Source: Planobispora rosea
GTDB lineage: Bacteria > Actinomycetota > Actinomycetes > Streptosporangiales > Streptosporangiaceae
Direction of reading: 5' to 3'
NCBI RefSeq assembly: GCF_014648175.1
Contig: NZ_BMQP01000035.1
Location: 1-64,000, forward strand
DNA length: 64,000 bases
The notes beneath the pieces are model-generated. The model saw nothing but the letters and a program-made list of their open reading frames with translations. It was not told where the DNA came from and made no database searches. The position numbers were made by a program, and so were the translations under genes. Below, piece after piece: positions 18,831-26,934 of the stretch (the stretch's first letter is position 1; each line of letters starts with the position of its first letter).

Positions 18831-20330
18831 GTGCCCACTTCCACCCCAGACGCGTTGCGCGACGTTTCAGTGATCATCGTCGGCGCCGGATTCTCCGGCC
18901 TCGGCCTCGGCATCCAGCTCCGCCGGCGCGGCGAGAGCTCGTTCGTCATCCTGGAACGAGCCGATGATGTCGGCGGATCGTGGCGGGACAACACCTACCC
19001 AGGTGTGGCATGTGACGTTCCCTCGCCGCTGTACTCCTACTCCTTCCGGACGAACCCTGACTGGTCGCGGATGTTCTCACCCGGTCAGGAGATCTGGGAT
19101 TACCTGCGGGCGGCGGCCCGAGAAGAAGGCCTGGGACCACACCTGCGCTTCGGCGCCGAGATGCTCGAGGCCCGCTGGAATGAGAACGACCACCGCTGGA
19201 CGGTCCGGACGCCGCAAGGCGAGTTCTACGGTGACGTCCTGGTCGCCGCGACCGGACACCTGACGGACATCAAATTGCCCGAGGTGCCAGGCCTGGAGAC
19301 CTTCACCGGCGAGCTGTTCCACTCCGCCCGATGGAACCACGATTTCCCGCTGGCTGGAAAGCGCATCGGCGTGGTGGGAACCGGAGCCTCGGCGATCCAG
19401 ATCGTTCCACAGCTCGCAGAGATCGCCGATCAGCTCGTCGTGTTCCAGCGTTCGGCGCCCTACATCCAGCCCCGCCGGGACCGTGTCTTCTCCGAAGCGG
19501 AGAAGAATCTCTTCCGCCGCGATCAGCGCACGGTCGAGGAGATGCGGGAGATGTTGTTCTGGTACAACGACTCCCGCTTCGCCGCCCGCCGCCTCATCGA
19601 CGACTACCTCGCAGAGGCCAGCTGGCAGGCGTTGAGCCACCTCGATAAGCAGGTATCCGACCCTGAGCTGCGCGCGAAGCTCACCCCCGACTACACGATC
19701 GGTTGCAAGCGGATCCTGCTGTCCGACGACTACTACCCGGCCATCCAGCGGCCCAACGTGCACCTCGAAGCGGCGGCCCTGGAACGGGTGGAAGGCTCGA
19801 CGGCGTTCAGCGCCGCGGGAGAGGCGTTTGAGCTCGATGTCCTGGTCGTCGCGACCGGCTTCGAGACCTACGACCTCCCGTCGTCGTACCGGATCTTCGG
19901 GCGTGGGGGGAACGCTCTCGCCGACCACTGGTCGAACGGAATGCAGGCCTACAAGTCGATCGCCACGGCCGGCTTCCCCAATCTCTTCCTACTCAACGGG
20001 CCAGGGACGAGCCTGGGCCACAACTCGGTCATCTACATGATCGAAGCCCAGATCGACCACCTTCTCGCGGCGCTGGACTGGCGCTCGGCACACGACGGGC
20101 GGGTCCTGGAAGTCTCTTCTGACATTGAGAACGCCTTCGCGAAGCGTCTGGACGAGGGGGCCGCCGAAACGGTGATCATTCGGGGCGGATGCAGCAGCTG
20201 GTACCTCGACCCCCGCAACGGGCGAGCGACGCTGTCCTGGCCGGACTTCGCCCACCGTTTCCGAGACGAGTGCGCACCCTTCGACCCGGCCGCCTACGAC
20301 CACGGCGAGCAGAGCGCGGCGCGAGCCTGA
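18831..20330 (+). CDS. flavin-containing monooxygenase, Baeyer-Villiger type
   Basis: A 499-residue class B flavoprotein monooxygenase. The FAD site is IIVGAGFSGLGLGIQLRRRG and the NADPH site IGVVGTGASAIQIVPQL. Between them FTGELFHSARWNHD matches the FxGxxxHxxxW fingerprint of Baeyer-Villiger enzymes, with Ser in place of the usual Thr. WRDNTYPGVACDVPS is the second typical block. The GTG start at 18831 follows AAGGAG; an ATG two bases upstream is out of frame. Such enzymes insert oxygen next to a ketone. With the hydrolase just upstream it probably turns a ketone into an ester or lactone that is then opened. A strong terminator follows. Confidence 0.92.
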   Translation: MPTSTPDALRDVSVIIVGAGFSGLGLGIQLRRRGESSFVILERADDVGGSWRDNTYPGVACDVPSPLYSYSFRTNPDWSRMFSPGQEIWDYLRAAAREEGLGPHLRFGAEMLEARWNENDHRWTVRTPQGEFYGDVLVAATGHLTDIKLPEVPGLETFTGELFHSARWNHDFPLAGKRIGVVGTGASAIQIVPQLAEIADQLVVFQRSAPYIQPRRDRVFSEAEKNLFRRDQRTVEEMREMLFWYNDSRFAARRLIDDYLAEASWQALSHLDKQVSDPELRAKLTPDYTIGCKRILLSDDYYPAIQRPNVHLEAAALERVEGSTAFSAAGEAFELDVLVVATGFETYDLPSSYRIFGRGGNALADHWSNGMQAYKSIATAGFPNLFLLNGPGTSLGHNSVIYMIEAQIDHLLAALDWRSAHDGRVLEVSSDIENAFAKRLDEGAAETVIIRGGCSSWYLDPRNGRATLSWPDFAHRFRDECAPFDPAAYDHGEQSAARA

Positions 20331-20394
20331 CGGGACACAGTCCCCGCGGGGTCTGGGCCCCTCCAGGCCGCGACTCTCCCGGGACCTGCGCTAC

Positions 20395-20427
20395 GAAGCC
20401 GTTGGCAGGCGTCCTGCCAACGGCTTC
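20395..20427 (+). terminator. terminator after the Baeyer-Villiger monooxygenase
   Basis: A perfect 15-bp hairpin (20395-20409 and 20413-20427) with a 3-nt loop lies 65 bp after the stop codon. It is followed by CTC rather than a T-run. It is almost certainly the end of the hydrolase/monooxygenase transcript. Confidence 0.8.
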
Positions 20428-20563
20428 CTCACATGCGCATGCGATGCGATCGCCGTCGCACAGGAGTCGAAAGACGGTGTTCTCTCAGGCTGCGGGGACT
20501 CTGCTGTGCCCGGAGCGCCCGAACCGGCCCCTGCTCCGCACCACCAGGTGGCTCGCAGCCACG

Positions 20564-20605
20564 CAAAAGGCGATGGCAGCGATACACCGCTGCCATCGCC
20601 TTTTG
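20564..20605. terminator. bidirectional terminator between convergent genes
   Basis: A perfect 18-bp hairpin (20564-20581 and 20588-20605, 6-nt loop) whose arms end in AAAA on one side and TTTT on the other. It can therefore terminate the minus-strand monooxygenase transcript ending at 20616 and also block read-through from the left. Confidence 0.85.
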
Positions 20606-20615
20606 TCGTCGCAGA

Positions 20616-21707
20616 TCAGTGCCCAGAAGTCAGCTTTCCGACCCGCTCGGTCAGCCGCGGCGCCACCTCGGTGCCCAGCAGCTCGAGGTGCCGGCGGAAG
20701 GCCTCCGGCTCCTCGTGGCAGTCGTAGTTGTAGACCAGGAGAGATCCGAAGCCACCGCACTGCTCGTACTCGGCCGCCAGCCGGTCGACGACCGTGTCCA
20801 CGGAACCGACGATCCACTGGAAGTAGGCGAGCGCCTCGATGTTGAGGTCCTCGGGGCTCACCCCCTCGGGGAGCGTCTTCGCGATGTTGTCCATGTTGTA
20901 GGGAAGGACCCACTCCTCCTGAGTCCGCCGCAGCGGCGTGGAACAGGCCAGCGCGAAGGCCTCCTCGTCGGTGTCGGCGACGATCACATCACGCACCACC
21001 CGCCAGTCCCGGCGGTCCGGGGTGCGGCCGGTGCTCGCGGCGCCTTCCGCGTAGACCTCCCAGTGTCCTGCGAGGAACTCGTCGGTCATCGCGATGGTGA
21101 GCGGGATGTCCCCTCGGGCCCCCGCCCTGAACAGGGTGGAGGAGCGCGGTGAGAACGCGGCCATGGCCACGCGGGGGCCGTTCTCCTGGTAGGGCCGCCA
21201 GTGGTTGCCGAGCAGAAGGGGGTTGTCGTTGGGCGGCACGTCGACACCGAAGTGCTTACCCTGGATCTTGAGGCTCTCGCCCTTGTTGGCCCAGATGCGT
21301 CGGATGAGGTCCTGGGCCTCCTCCAGCATTTCGTGGTTCTGCTCGGGCATCGAGGTGCCGAACAGCTGGGCGTCGGTCGGGTAGGCGCCGGCGCCGAAGC
21401 CGACCATGAGGCGGCCCTTGGTTATGTGGTCGAGCGCCATCAGGCGGTAGGCCAGGGCTACCGGATTGTGGTACGGCAGCAGGTTGGCCGCCGTACCGAG
21501 CTTGATCCGGGACGTCTCACGGGAAAGTGCCGCGATGTGGAGCTCCGGCGAGTTCCAGCGCTCGTAGCCCTCCGTGAAGTGCTCCGAGAACCAGGCTTCC
21601 GCAAGGCCGTACTCCTCAGCCCAGCGGGCCGTCTGGAGGTCCCACTCGAACCCCACGGAAGGAGGCGTCGAGGGCAACTGATGGGCGTAGAACAGACCGA
21701 TGTCCAT
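20616..21707 (-). CDS. LLM-class flavin-dependent monooxygenase 2
   Basis: A second luciferase-like monooxygenase, 363 residues, clearly related to the one at 2456-3544. Shared features include the SEHFTEGYERWNSPELHIAA region (AEHHTLGH in the paralogue), PYHNPVALAYRLMALDHIT and a GAYPTDAQLFGT string, with similar C-terminal ends (EVAPRL). The ATG at 21707 follows GGAGG. It needs reduced FMN, probably from the flavin reductase at 3719-4270, because none is adjacent. The two copies may act on successive intermediates or on stereoisomers. Confidence 0.92.
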   Translation of the reverse strand: MDIGLFYAHQLPSTPPSVGFEWDLQTARWAEEYGLAEAWFSEHFTEGYERWNSPELHIAALSRETSRIKLGTAANLLPYHNPVALAYRLMALDHITKGRLMVGFGAGAYPTDAQLFGTSMPEQNHEMLEEAQDLIRRIWANKGESLKIQGKHFGVDVPPNDNPLLLGNHWRPYQENGPRVAMAAFSPRSSTLFRAGARGDIPLTIAMTDEFLAGHWEVYAEGAASTGRTPDRRDWRVVRDVIVADTDEEAFALACSTPLRRTQEEWVLPYNMDNIAKTLPEGVSPEDLNIEALAYFQWIVGSVDTVVDRLAAEYEQCGGFGSLLVYNYDCHEEPEAFRRHLELLGTEVAPRLTERVGKLTSGH

Positions 21708-22093
21708 GGAGCCTCCGGGTTACCGTCGGAATCGTTGGATTGAAGAGAAGCAGCCGGTTGACGCTCTGGACGGGCCGGAAAGAAGCGCGACGCCGCGTTC
21801 TCTGGCCAGAGTCTGGCATTCGGCGGGCCCTGCGACATCGAGCCCGAGCGCCATCGCCTTGAGCCAGCGCGTCAGCTGGGATGTCCCGCTGTGCAGCGGC
21901 CATGACGGCTCCGGCCCCTGCCGTTACCGGCCAGTGCCGTCTCGTGAACGATGCGCCGCCCGAAGGACGGGGGCGAACTCGGTTGTATCGTCCATGAGTC
22001 CGGGGTGACGGAGAAGAGGGTGTCGTCTCCTGATGGGTGGGAAGGGACGCCCTCTCCTGCGGCCGGCTGCCGGACCCGAGGATGTCGGAAGCG
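21708..22093. other. intergenic region, nothing recognised
   Basis: This is 386 bp between two minus-strand genes. It probably holds the promoter of the LLM monooxygenase. No gene, repeat or clear hairpin was recognised. Confidence 0.4.
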
Positions 22094-23437
22094 TTACCGG
22101 GCGTTGCGGACGGTGTACATCACCGGGATCGCCGTGATGCTGATCACCGCTCCGGTGATATAGAGACTGATGTAGTTGTGCTCGCCGGAACCCAGGGACA
22201 GAAAGAACGGCGTCAGGAAAGGGGCCAGAGTCAGAGGAATCGAGATCGCGACGTTCGTGAGACCGAGATTCCTCGCACTGTTCTCCATATCGGTCATGGT
22301 GGCGATCGCGTACCCGAGATAGACCCCCGAATAGGCGGCCAGTCCGATGCCGCCCACCAGCGCTCCCACGTAGAACGTGGGAAGATCATTGCTGAACGCG
22401 GTGATCAGGAGCCCGATCACGCTGCACACCGTGCCGAAAAGCAGGATCGGCCGCCGCCGGCCGAACCTGTCGGCGAGCCACCCCGCGAGCGGGCTGCCGA
22501 GGAGCGCGGGGAGACATGAGGCCGCGTTGCTGTAGGCGATGACCGTGGTGAGCTCCTCAGAACCCACCTTCAGATGATCCTCGATGAAATACACCGCATA
22601 TGTCGTTCCGAGTGCGCCGCCTAGGGAGATCAGGAACAGGGAAAGGAGAAGGCGTGCGAAGTCGGGCTCCTGCCGCGGGTCGAAGCGCATGCCCGCGAGC
22701 AGATTGCGCAACCTCCCGCCGGTGGCCGGCGAATCGTCGTCCGTGTCCTCCCGCTCCTGCGGGAGGCGATCGGGGAAAGCCAGAATGAAGGCGAGGACCG
22801 CGATGACCGCCATGGCCACGGGGAGGTTCACTTGAAGGAATGAGCTGTGCGGGACGAAGGCGATGATCAGGCTGCCCACCATCACGGCGATGAGGTTGCT
22901 CGCGCCGACGAGTCCGCCCAGTAGGCCCTGCTGGTTTCCGGGTACCCGGTCGGAGATGGCGGTCAGCAGCAGGGAGGCCACGGCCGTGCCGAAGGCCGAC
23001 ATCAGCATCCAGCCGGCGGCCAGCGTGACCAGACCGTGCGCGATGCCCATGAGGAATCCGCCGAAGACCGTGCCGATGAGGCCCAAGACGATCCATGGGC
23101 GGCGCATACCGAACCGGCTCCGCGTCCTGTCGCTCAAGGCGCCGAAGACGGGCGCGCTGATCGTCGCGATCAGCATGCCCATTCCGGAGAGGAGAGCAAA
23201 GGAGGTGGTCTTGCCGTCGGGATCGATTTGGGAGACGCGTAGTGCGAGAGTGACGAAGAGCGGTGTGTTGATCGCGGTCGCTGTGGCGAGCGAAGCCAAG
23301 GTGTAGAGACTGATGAATCTCTTGCCTACCGGCGCCATGTCATCCTGCGCGGGTACGGGCTCACTCCGAGAGGCCTCGAACGTGACGCCGTCCTCTGCGT
23401 CTGAATGATCAAGTGGGTTGATTTTGGAATAATCCAC
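22094..23437 (-). CDS. MFS transporter (12-helix)
   Basis: A 447-residue major facilitator protein with about 12 predicted helices. The helix 2-3 loop reads FGALSDRTRSRFGMRRPW, a pattern seen in sugar/cation-symporter-like MFS proteins, repeated in weaker form in the second half as LAGWLADRFGRRRPI. The start was placed at the GTG at 23437 because AGGAGG lies 4 nt upstream; the longer form from 23509 adds a proline/serine-rich stretch. It is downstream of a decayed aminotransferase gene on the same strand, with which it may once have shared a transcript. The substrate is unknown. Confidence 0.88.
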   Translation of the reverse strand: MDYSKINPLDHSDAEDGVTFEASRSEPVPAQDDMAPVGKRFISLYTLASLATATAINTPLFVTLALRVSQIDPDGKTTSFALLSGMGMLIATISAPVFGALSDRTRSRFGMRRPWIVLGLIGTVFGGFLMGIAHGLVTLAAGWMLMSAFGTAVASLLLTAISDRVPGNQQGLLGGLVGASNLIAVMVGSLIIAFVPHSSFLQVNLPVAMAVIAVLAFILAFPDRLPQEREDTDDDSPATGGRLRNLLAGMRFDPRQEPDFARLLLSLFLISLGGALGTTYAVYFIEDHLKVGSEELTTVIAYSNAASCLPALLGSPLAGWLADRFGRRRPILLFGTVCSVIGLLITAFSNDLPTFYVGALVGGIGLAAYSGVYLGYAIATMTDMENSARNLGLTNVAISIPLTLAPFLTPFFLSLGSGEHNYISLYITGAVISITAIPVMYTVRNAR

Positions 23438-23537
23438 CGGACCTCCTGTGGTGGGGATGGGGAACGGGGATGATGTAGGCGAGGAAGGGGGGTGCCTCGA
23501 CCCCGGCATGGTCCGTAAGCGTTGGTCCAGCAGGCGC

Positions 23538-23875
23538 TTAGATCGCGCTGGCCTGCATTTCGGGAGGGCGGATCAGGCCGAGGGCGTCGACGAATGCCTC
23601 GACGGTCTCGGCGGTCTGATCCGCGGAGGGGACGGTGGAGAGAAGGAGCCGGCCCCAGCCCGCCGCGCAGATGCCGCGTTCCAGCAATCCGGCAAGGACC
23701 GGTTCGCGGCGGTGATGCCAGCCCGCTTGCAGCGGATCCGGCTACCGTCGCGGCCGGGTTGTTGCCTTCTACGTCGACGAGCCGTGCGCCCTTGCCGGAC
23801 CGGCGGTGCACAGGATGTGGGAGCATGGAGGCGTGTACCGACGGGGTGACGCCACCGCTGATGACGTGATGAGGG
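23538..23875 (-). pseudogene. class III aminotransferase with the middle deleted
   Basis: Reading the minus strand, the first part (about 23875-23757) resembles the N terminus of the aminotransferase at 12148-13446: SGGVTPSVHASMLPHP and then GKGARLVDVEGNN. The second part (about 23738-23538), in another frame, resembles its C terminus: ERGICAAGWGRLLLS, then AETVEAFVDALGLIRPP, and a stop. The roughly 300 codons between, including the PLP lysine, are missing. It lies directly upstream of the MFS gene. Confidence 0.75.
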
Positions 23876-24229
23876 CTCTCGTAAGGAGCCGCGGATCGGC
23901 TCTAGAGGGATCGCAAGGAACTGCCCCTTTGTTGTGATCTTGGGATCGGTCCGGTGTTGGATCGGGTTCACGGGAGCCGCTGAACTGGATTCGACATGAG
24001 CATCTGTCCAGTGCAGGACATCCGATAAGGGTCCAATCTCCCTGCGAGAAGCGGCTTGCTAATTGAAGTACCGCGCCAATCGATGGGCTCGCGCTGCCAT
24101 GTTTGTCATGCGGCCACCTGAGCGTTTCCCTGAGGCCAGGTAGTCAAGTCGGTCGTGGCACTGTCAAGCATGTGAGTTCCCGGGGGCGGGGAAACGGAGA
24201 TCCAGTAGGTAGGTGGTCTCCATGGCCAT
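23876..24229. other. intergenic region, nothing recognised
   Basis: About 350 bp between the aminotransferase remnant and a transposase remnant. No gene or element end was recognised with confidence. Confidence 0.35.
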
Positions 24230-24531
24230 CCATCGGAAACCGGGTCCCCGTTGACCGCCGAGTCAGTCAGGTCCATCGCCTCCAGCGCTATCAACACGGA
24301 TACCCCCGTACCGGTGAACCGGTGCGGCTCGGCTACCAGGTCAGCGAGGCGACCGTAGGGCGGATCCTCCGGTGGCGGCGCATCGACCGGCATCCCGAGA
24401 GGCGACGCCTCCTGGCGAACGTTCCTGCGCGCTCAAGCACGAGGTTTGCCGGCCGTCGACTCCTTCCACGCCGACATGGTCTTCTTGTCGCCCGCGTCGG
24501 TCCCGCACGCAGCGGCCACCGGGTCATGACG
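24230..24531 (+). pseudogene. integrase-core transposase remnant
   Basis: The plus strand carries LGYQVSEATVGRILRWRRI and DRHPER (up to about 24400), the helix-turn-helix linker of IS481/IS3-like integrase-core transposases. After a frameshift it continues GDASWRTFLRAQARGLPAVD and SFHADMVFLS, where the first catalytic aspartate block (normally DFFHVDT) would be, and stops at 24528-24530. The rest of the catalytic core is missing. Confidence 0.65.
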
Positions 24532-24637
24532 AGCGGAGCGTGATGCCGCTGGAAGGACGGGTCGAACGCCGGAAAGTGCTCAGCAGACCGATCGACGAGT
24601 ACCGCCGAGCCGCGTAGTCACTTCGCAGGACTTCAAC

Positions 24638-24870
24638 TCAAGCCTTTGCGATGGATTTTGAAGCGGTACAGGGTCTGCGTCGGTCTCCGTCGACGACCGA
24701 GAGATCCGAATGGTACAATCCGGCCGCCTCGATCCGGACGAGAACCTCGCCGGGACAGGGCGGTTCAAGAGCAGCGTCGCGACCGTGATGGGCGGGGCTT
24801 CCGATAGGAGGGCGACGCGCTGATCTGCTCGAAAACGACTCCCTGGATCGACGCTTCGGAGCGGGATTTC
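24638..24870 (-). pseudogene. zinc alcohol dehydrogenase N-terminal fragment
   Basis: The minus strand reads EPPCPGEVLVRIEAAGLYHS then DLSVVDGDR, the N terminus of a medium-chain zinc alcohol dehydrogenase; the usual catalytic zinc ligand in GLCHSD is Tyr here. Upstream, another frame reads VALLSEAPPITVATLLL, so a frameshift separates the first strand from the rest. No cofactor domain follows. This is a remnant of a further dehydrogenase in the island. Confidence 0.6.
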
Positions 24871-25056
24871 CCAAAGCTGGACGATGATCCCCCACCGTGC
24901 TCGCTTCCGCCGGCGTGCCCGGCTTTGCTGGCACGGATTTGCCGCCATCTGGCAGTCTGGTCCGATTCGCAGAGCCATGTCTGTTGTTACCTTCACCGCG
25001 AGACGGCGGAGAATCTTCGGAACAGCAGAATCGGAACGCGATGTGAAGGAAGAGAC

Positions 25057-25446
25057 ATGGGATACGTCCACCCGTGGCACGTGCGTTATTACGAGGTCGA
25101 CCAGCAGGGGGTGGTCTTCAACGCCTGGTATCTGGCATGGTTCGACGAGGCCATTTCGGGCTTCTTGCAGCACAAGGGTTTGCCTGTCCTCGGGTTACAG
25201 GAACAGGGTGTCGATTTCCAGCTCGTCCGAGCCGAGCTGAATTGGCGCTCAGGTGTCCGTTTCGGCGACGACGTGTCGATCCTGGTCGAGCCGGTGCGGA
25301 TCGGGAACACGAGCTTCGAGGTGTCCTTCACCGTACTGCGGGATGCCGAGGCCGTGTGCGAGGCGCGCATCGTCTATGTCTCGATCGCCGGGGACGGTTC
25401 GGGCAAGTGTCCGGTGCCCGAGATCCTGCGCCGGGTACTGGGTTAG
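25057..25446 (+). CDS. acyl-CoA thioesterase (4HBT type)
   Basis: A 129-residue hot-dog-fold protein of the 4-hydroxybenzoyl-CoA thioesterase/YbgC group. The catalytic aspartate block is VRYYEVDQQGVVFNAWYLAWFDEA, typically DxxGxVxxxxYxxxxxxA, with Asp at about 13. The ATG at 25057 follows AAGGAAGAG. It hydrolyses an acyl-CoA to free acid and CoA. It is isolated, flanked by a dehydrogenase remnant and a 0.5-kb gap, and may release CoA from dead-end thioesters made by the acyl-CoA synthetase. The exact acyl group is not predictable. Confidence 0.88.
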   Translation: MGYVHPWHVRYYEVDQQGVVFNAWYLAWFDEAISGFLQHKGLPVLGLQEQGVDFQLVRAELNWRSGVRFGDDVSILVEPVRIGNTSFEVSFTVLRDAEAVCEARIVYVSIAGDGSGKCPVPEILRRVLG

Positions 25447-25931
25447 TATCGGCGATCCTGCCGCGATGACCGGTAGGGCCCCTCCCCGGCTGTTCTCCAT
25501 CGAATCACCGGGACACGAAACGGGGGGCAGTGCTCGCCGGCCCACCGTCCTGGGGCGGGCAGGTCCGTCGCCGTGAGGTAGCCGAGCTACTCCAGGACAA
25601 GCCGGCCAAGCGCTGACGGCGCATGAAGCCGGGTCGTCGGTCCGGCGATGACCTCCCGGAACCGGTGATCGATCGCCCCTGAACCCGGCTCACCCCATCC
25701 CCAGGGAAACGGCTGAGGCACGGCCTCCCTCGGCATTCACCCCGGGCCGCTATCGCTTGACCGCGGCCGGTGACGTTCCCGTCGGATCATGTGGCACGTG
25801 GGCTCAATCACGGCCTGGTTCACGCGGTGCAGATTCACATGAACAGACGCGGTCGGCTTGATGAGCCCATGACCGCTGTCCTCGCTCGTGCACGGCGACT
25901 GGTCGAGCACTCGACACGAAAGGACGCGCGG
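25447..25931. other. intergenic region, nothing recognised
   Basis: This is 485 bp between the thioesterase and the imine-reductase-like gene. I see no gene with convincing features; some short coding-like strings are present but match no family I know. Confidence 0.35.
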
Positions 25932-26804
25932 ATGTCTGCTCAGCTCGATGTGGCCGTGCTCGGCTGCGGATACATGGGCTCCGCTCTGGCCAGGACATTC
26001 GCGGGCAGAGGAGCCAACGTCACGGTGTGGAACAGGACTCCGGAGCGCGCACAGGCTCTGACAGCCTCGGGATGCTCCGCCGTTGCGGCCGTGCAGGAGG
26101 CCGTGAGGCGCGCGCGGATCGTTGTGATCTGCCTTAGCACCTACGAAAGCGTCGAGATCGTTCTCGGTGATGCCGGGACACTGGCCGGCCGCGTCGTCGT
26201 CAATGTGACCACGGGCAGCCCGGATCAGGCGCGGCCGATGCGGGACCGGGTCGCCGAGCAGGGTGGCGGCTACCTCGACGCCGTAATCGTCGGTTATCCG
26301 GAACAAGTCGGGCGAGACGATTTCCTGCTCCTGGTCTCCGGCCACGAACCGGAGTGGGAGACCGCTCGGCCGGCCCTGGCGCTGCTCGGCGGCATCTCTC
26401 ACCACGTATCCGGGTCTCCGGAGGGTGCGAACGCCTTGGAGGCCGCCACGGTCGGCGCCTTCCACATGACCATCCTCGCCGCGTTCGCCGAGGCCGCCCG
26501 CTACGCGAAGTCCCAAGGGATCTCTCCGAAGGAGTTCCTGCCGCTGGCGGTGCGTGTGGCCAGCGTGTTCGAGTTCCAACAGGAGGAGATAGTCCAGCGG
26601 CTCGTGGGCGAGGACTTCACCACCGACCAGGCGACCCTTGCAACCTATGAGAAGGCAGCCCGCACGTTTCAACACGCGCTGTCCTCCTCTGGCACGCGGG
26701 CCCCGCTGTTCGACGCGGCTGTGGCCGAGTTCGGGCGCGGTGTCGCGCAGGGCCGGGGCGAGGACGCGGTCTGGACGCTCGCCGCAGACCGGGACGGCGC
26801 CTGA
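25932..26804 (+). CDS. NAD(P)-dependent oxidoreductase, imine-reductase/beta-hydroxyacid dehydrogenase family
   Basis: A 290-residue protein with an N-terminal Rossmann domain (VAVLGCGYMGSALARTFAGR at about 7-26, then VWNRTPERA, where the Arg favours NADPH) and a helical C-terminal dimerisation domain, the architecture of 6-phosphogluconate-type beta-hydroxyacid dehydrogenases and imine reductases. The VNVTTGSPDQARPM and YLDAVIVGYPEQVG segments are in the imine-reductase style, where the usual catalytic Lys of the hydroxyacid enzymes is absent. The ATG at 25932 follows AAAGGA. It reduces a C=N or C=O bond; the substrate is unknown. Confidence 0.85.
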   Translation: MSAQLDVAVLGCGYMGSALARTFAGRGANVTVWNRTPERAQALTASGCSAVAAVQEAVRRARIVVICLSTYESVEIVLGDAGTLAGRVVVNVTTGSPDQARPMRDRVAEQGGGYLDAVIVGYPEQVGRDDFLLLVSGHEPEWETARPALALLGGISHHVSGSPEGANALEAATVGAFHMTILAAFAEAARYAKSQGISPKEFLPLAVRVASVFEFQQEEIVQRLVGEDFTTDQATLATYEKAARTFQHALSSSGTRAPLFDAAVAEFGRGVAQGRGEDAVWTLAADRDGA

Positions 26805-26934
26805 GGAGAGCCGTCCCGGCTGACACGTGGGCCCGTCCCTGCGGTGCTCTCGGACAAAGCGCACGTGATCCGCGCCTTTGAGACTTGCGAAAGGGCGGTC
26901 GTCCGTCTCGGCGTGGGTTTCGCCGTCGCCGGTA

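Noticed and set aside
2456..26804. Polyketide or peptide antibiotic cluster
   Set aside because: No PKS, NRPS, terpene cyclase or RiPP genes; the enzymes are mostly oxidative and CoA-related.
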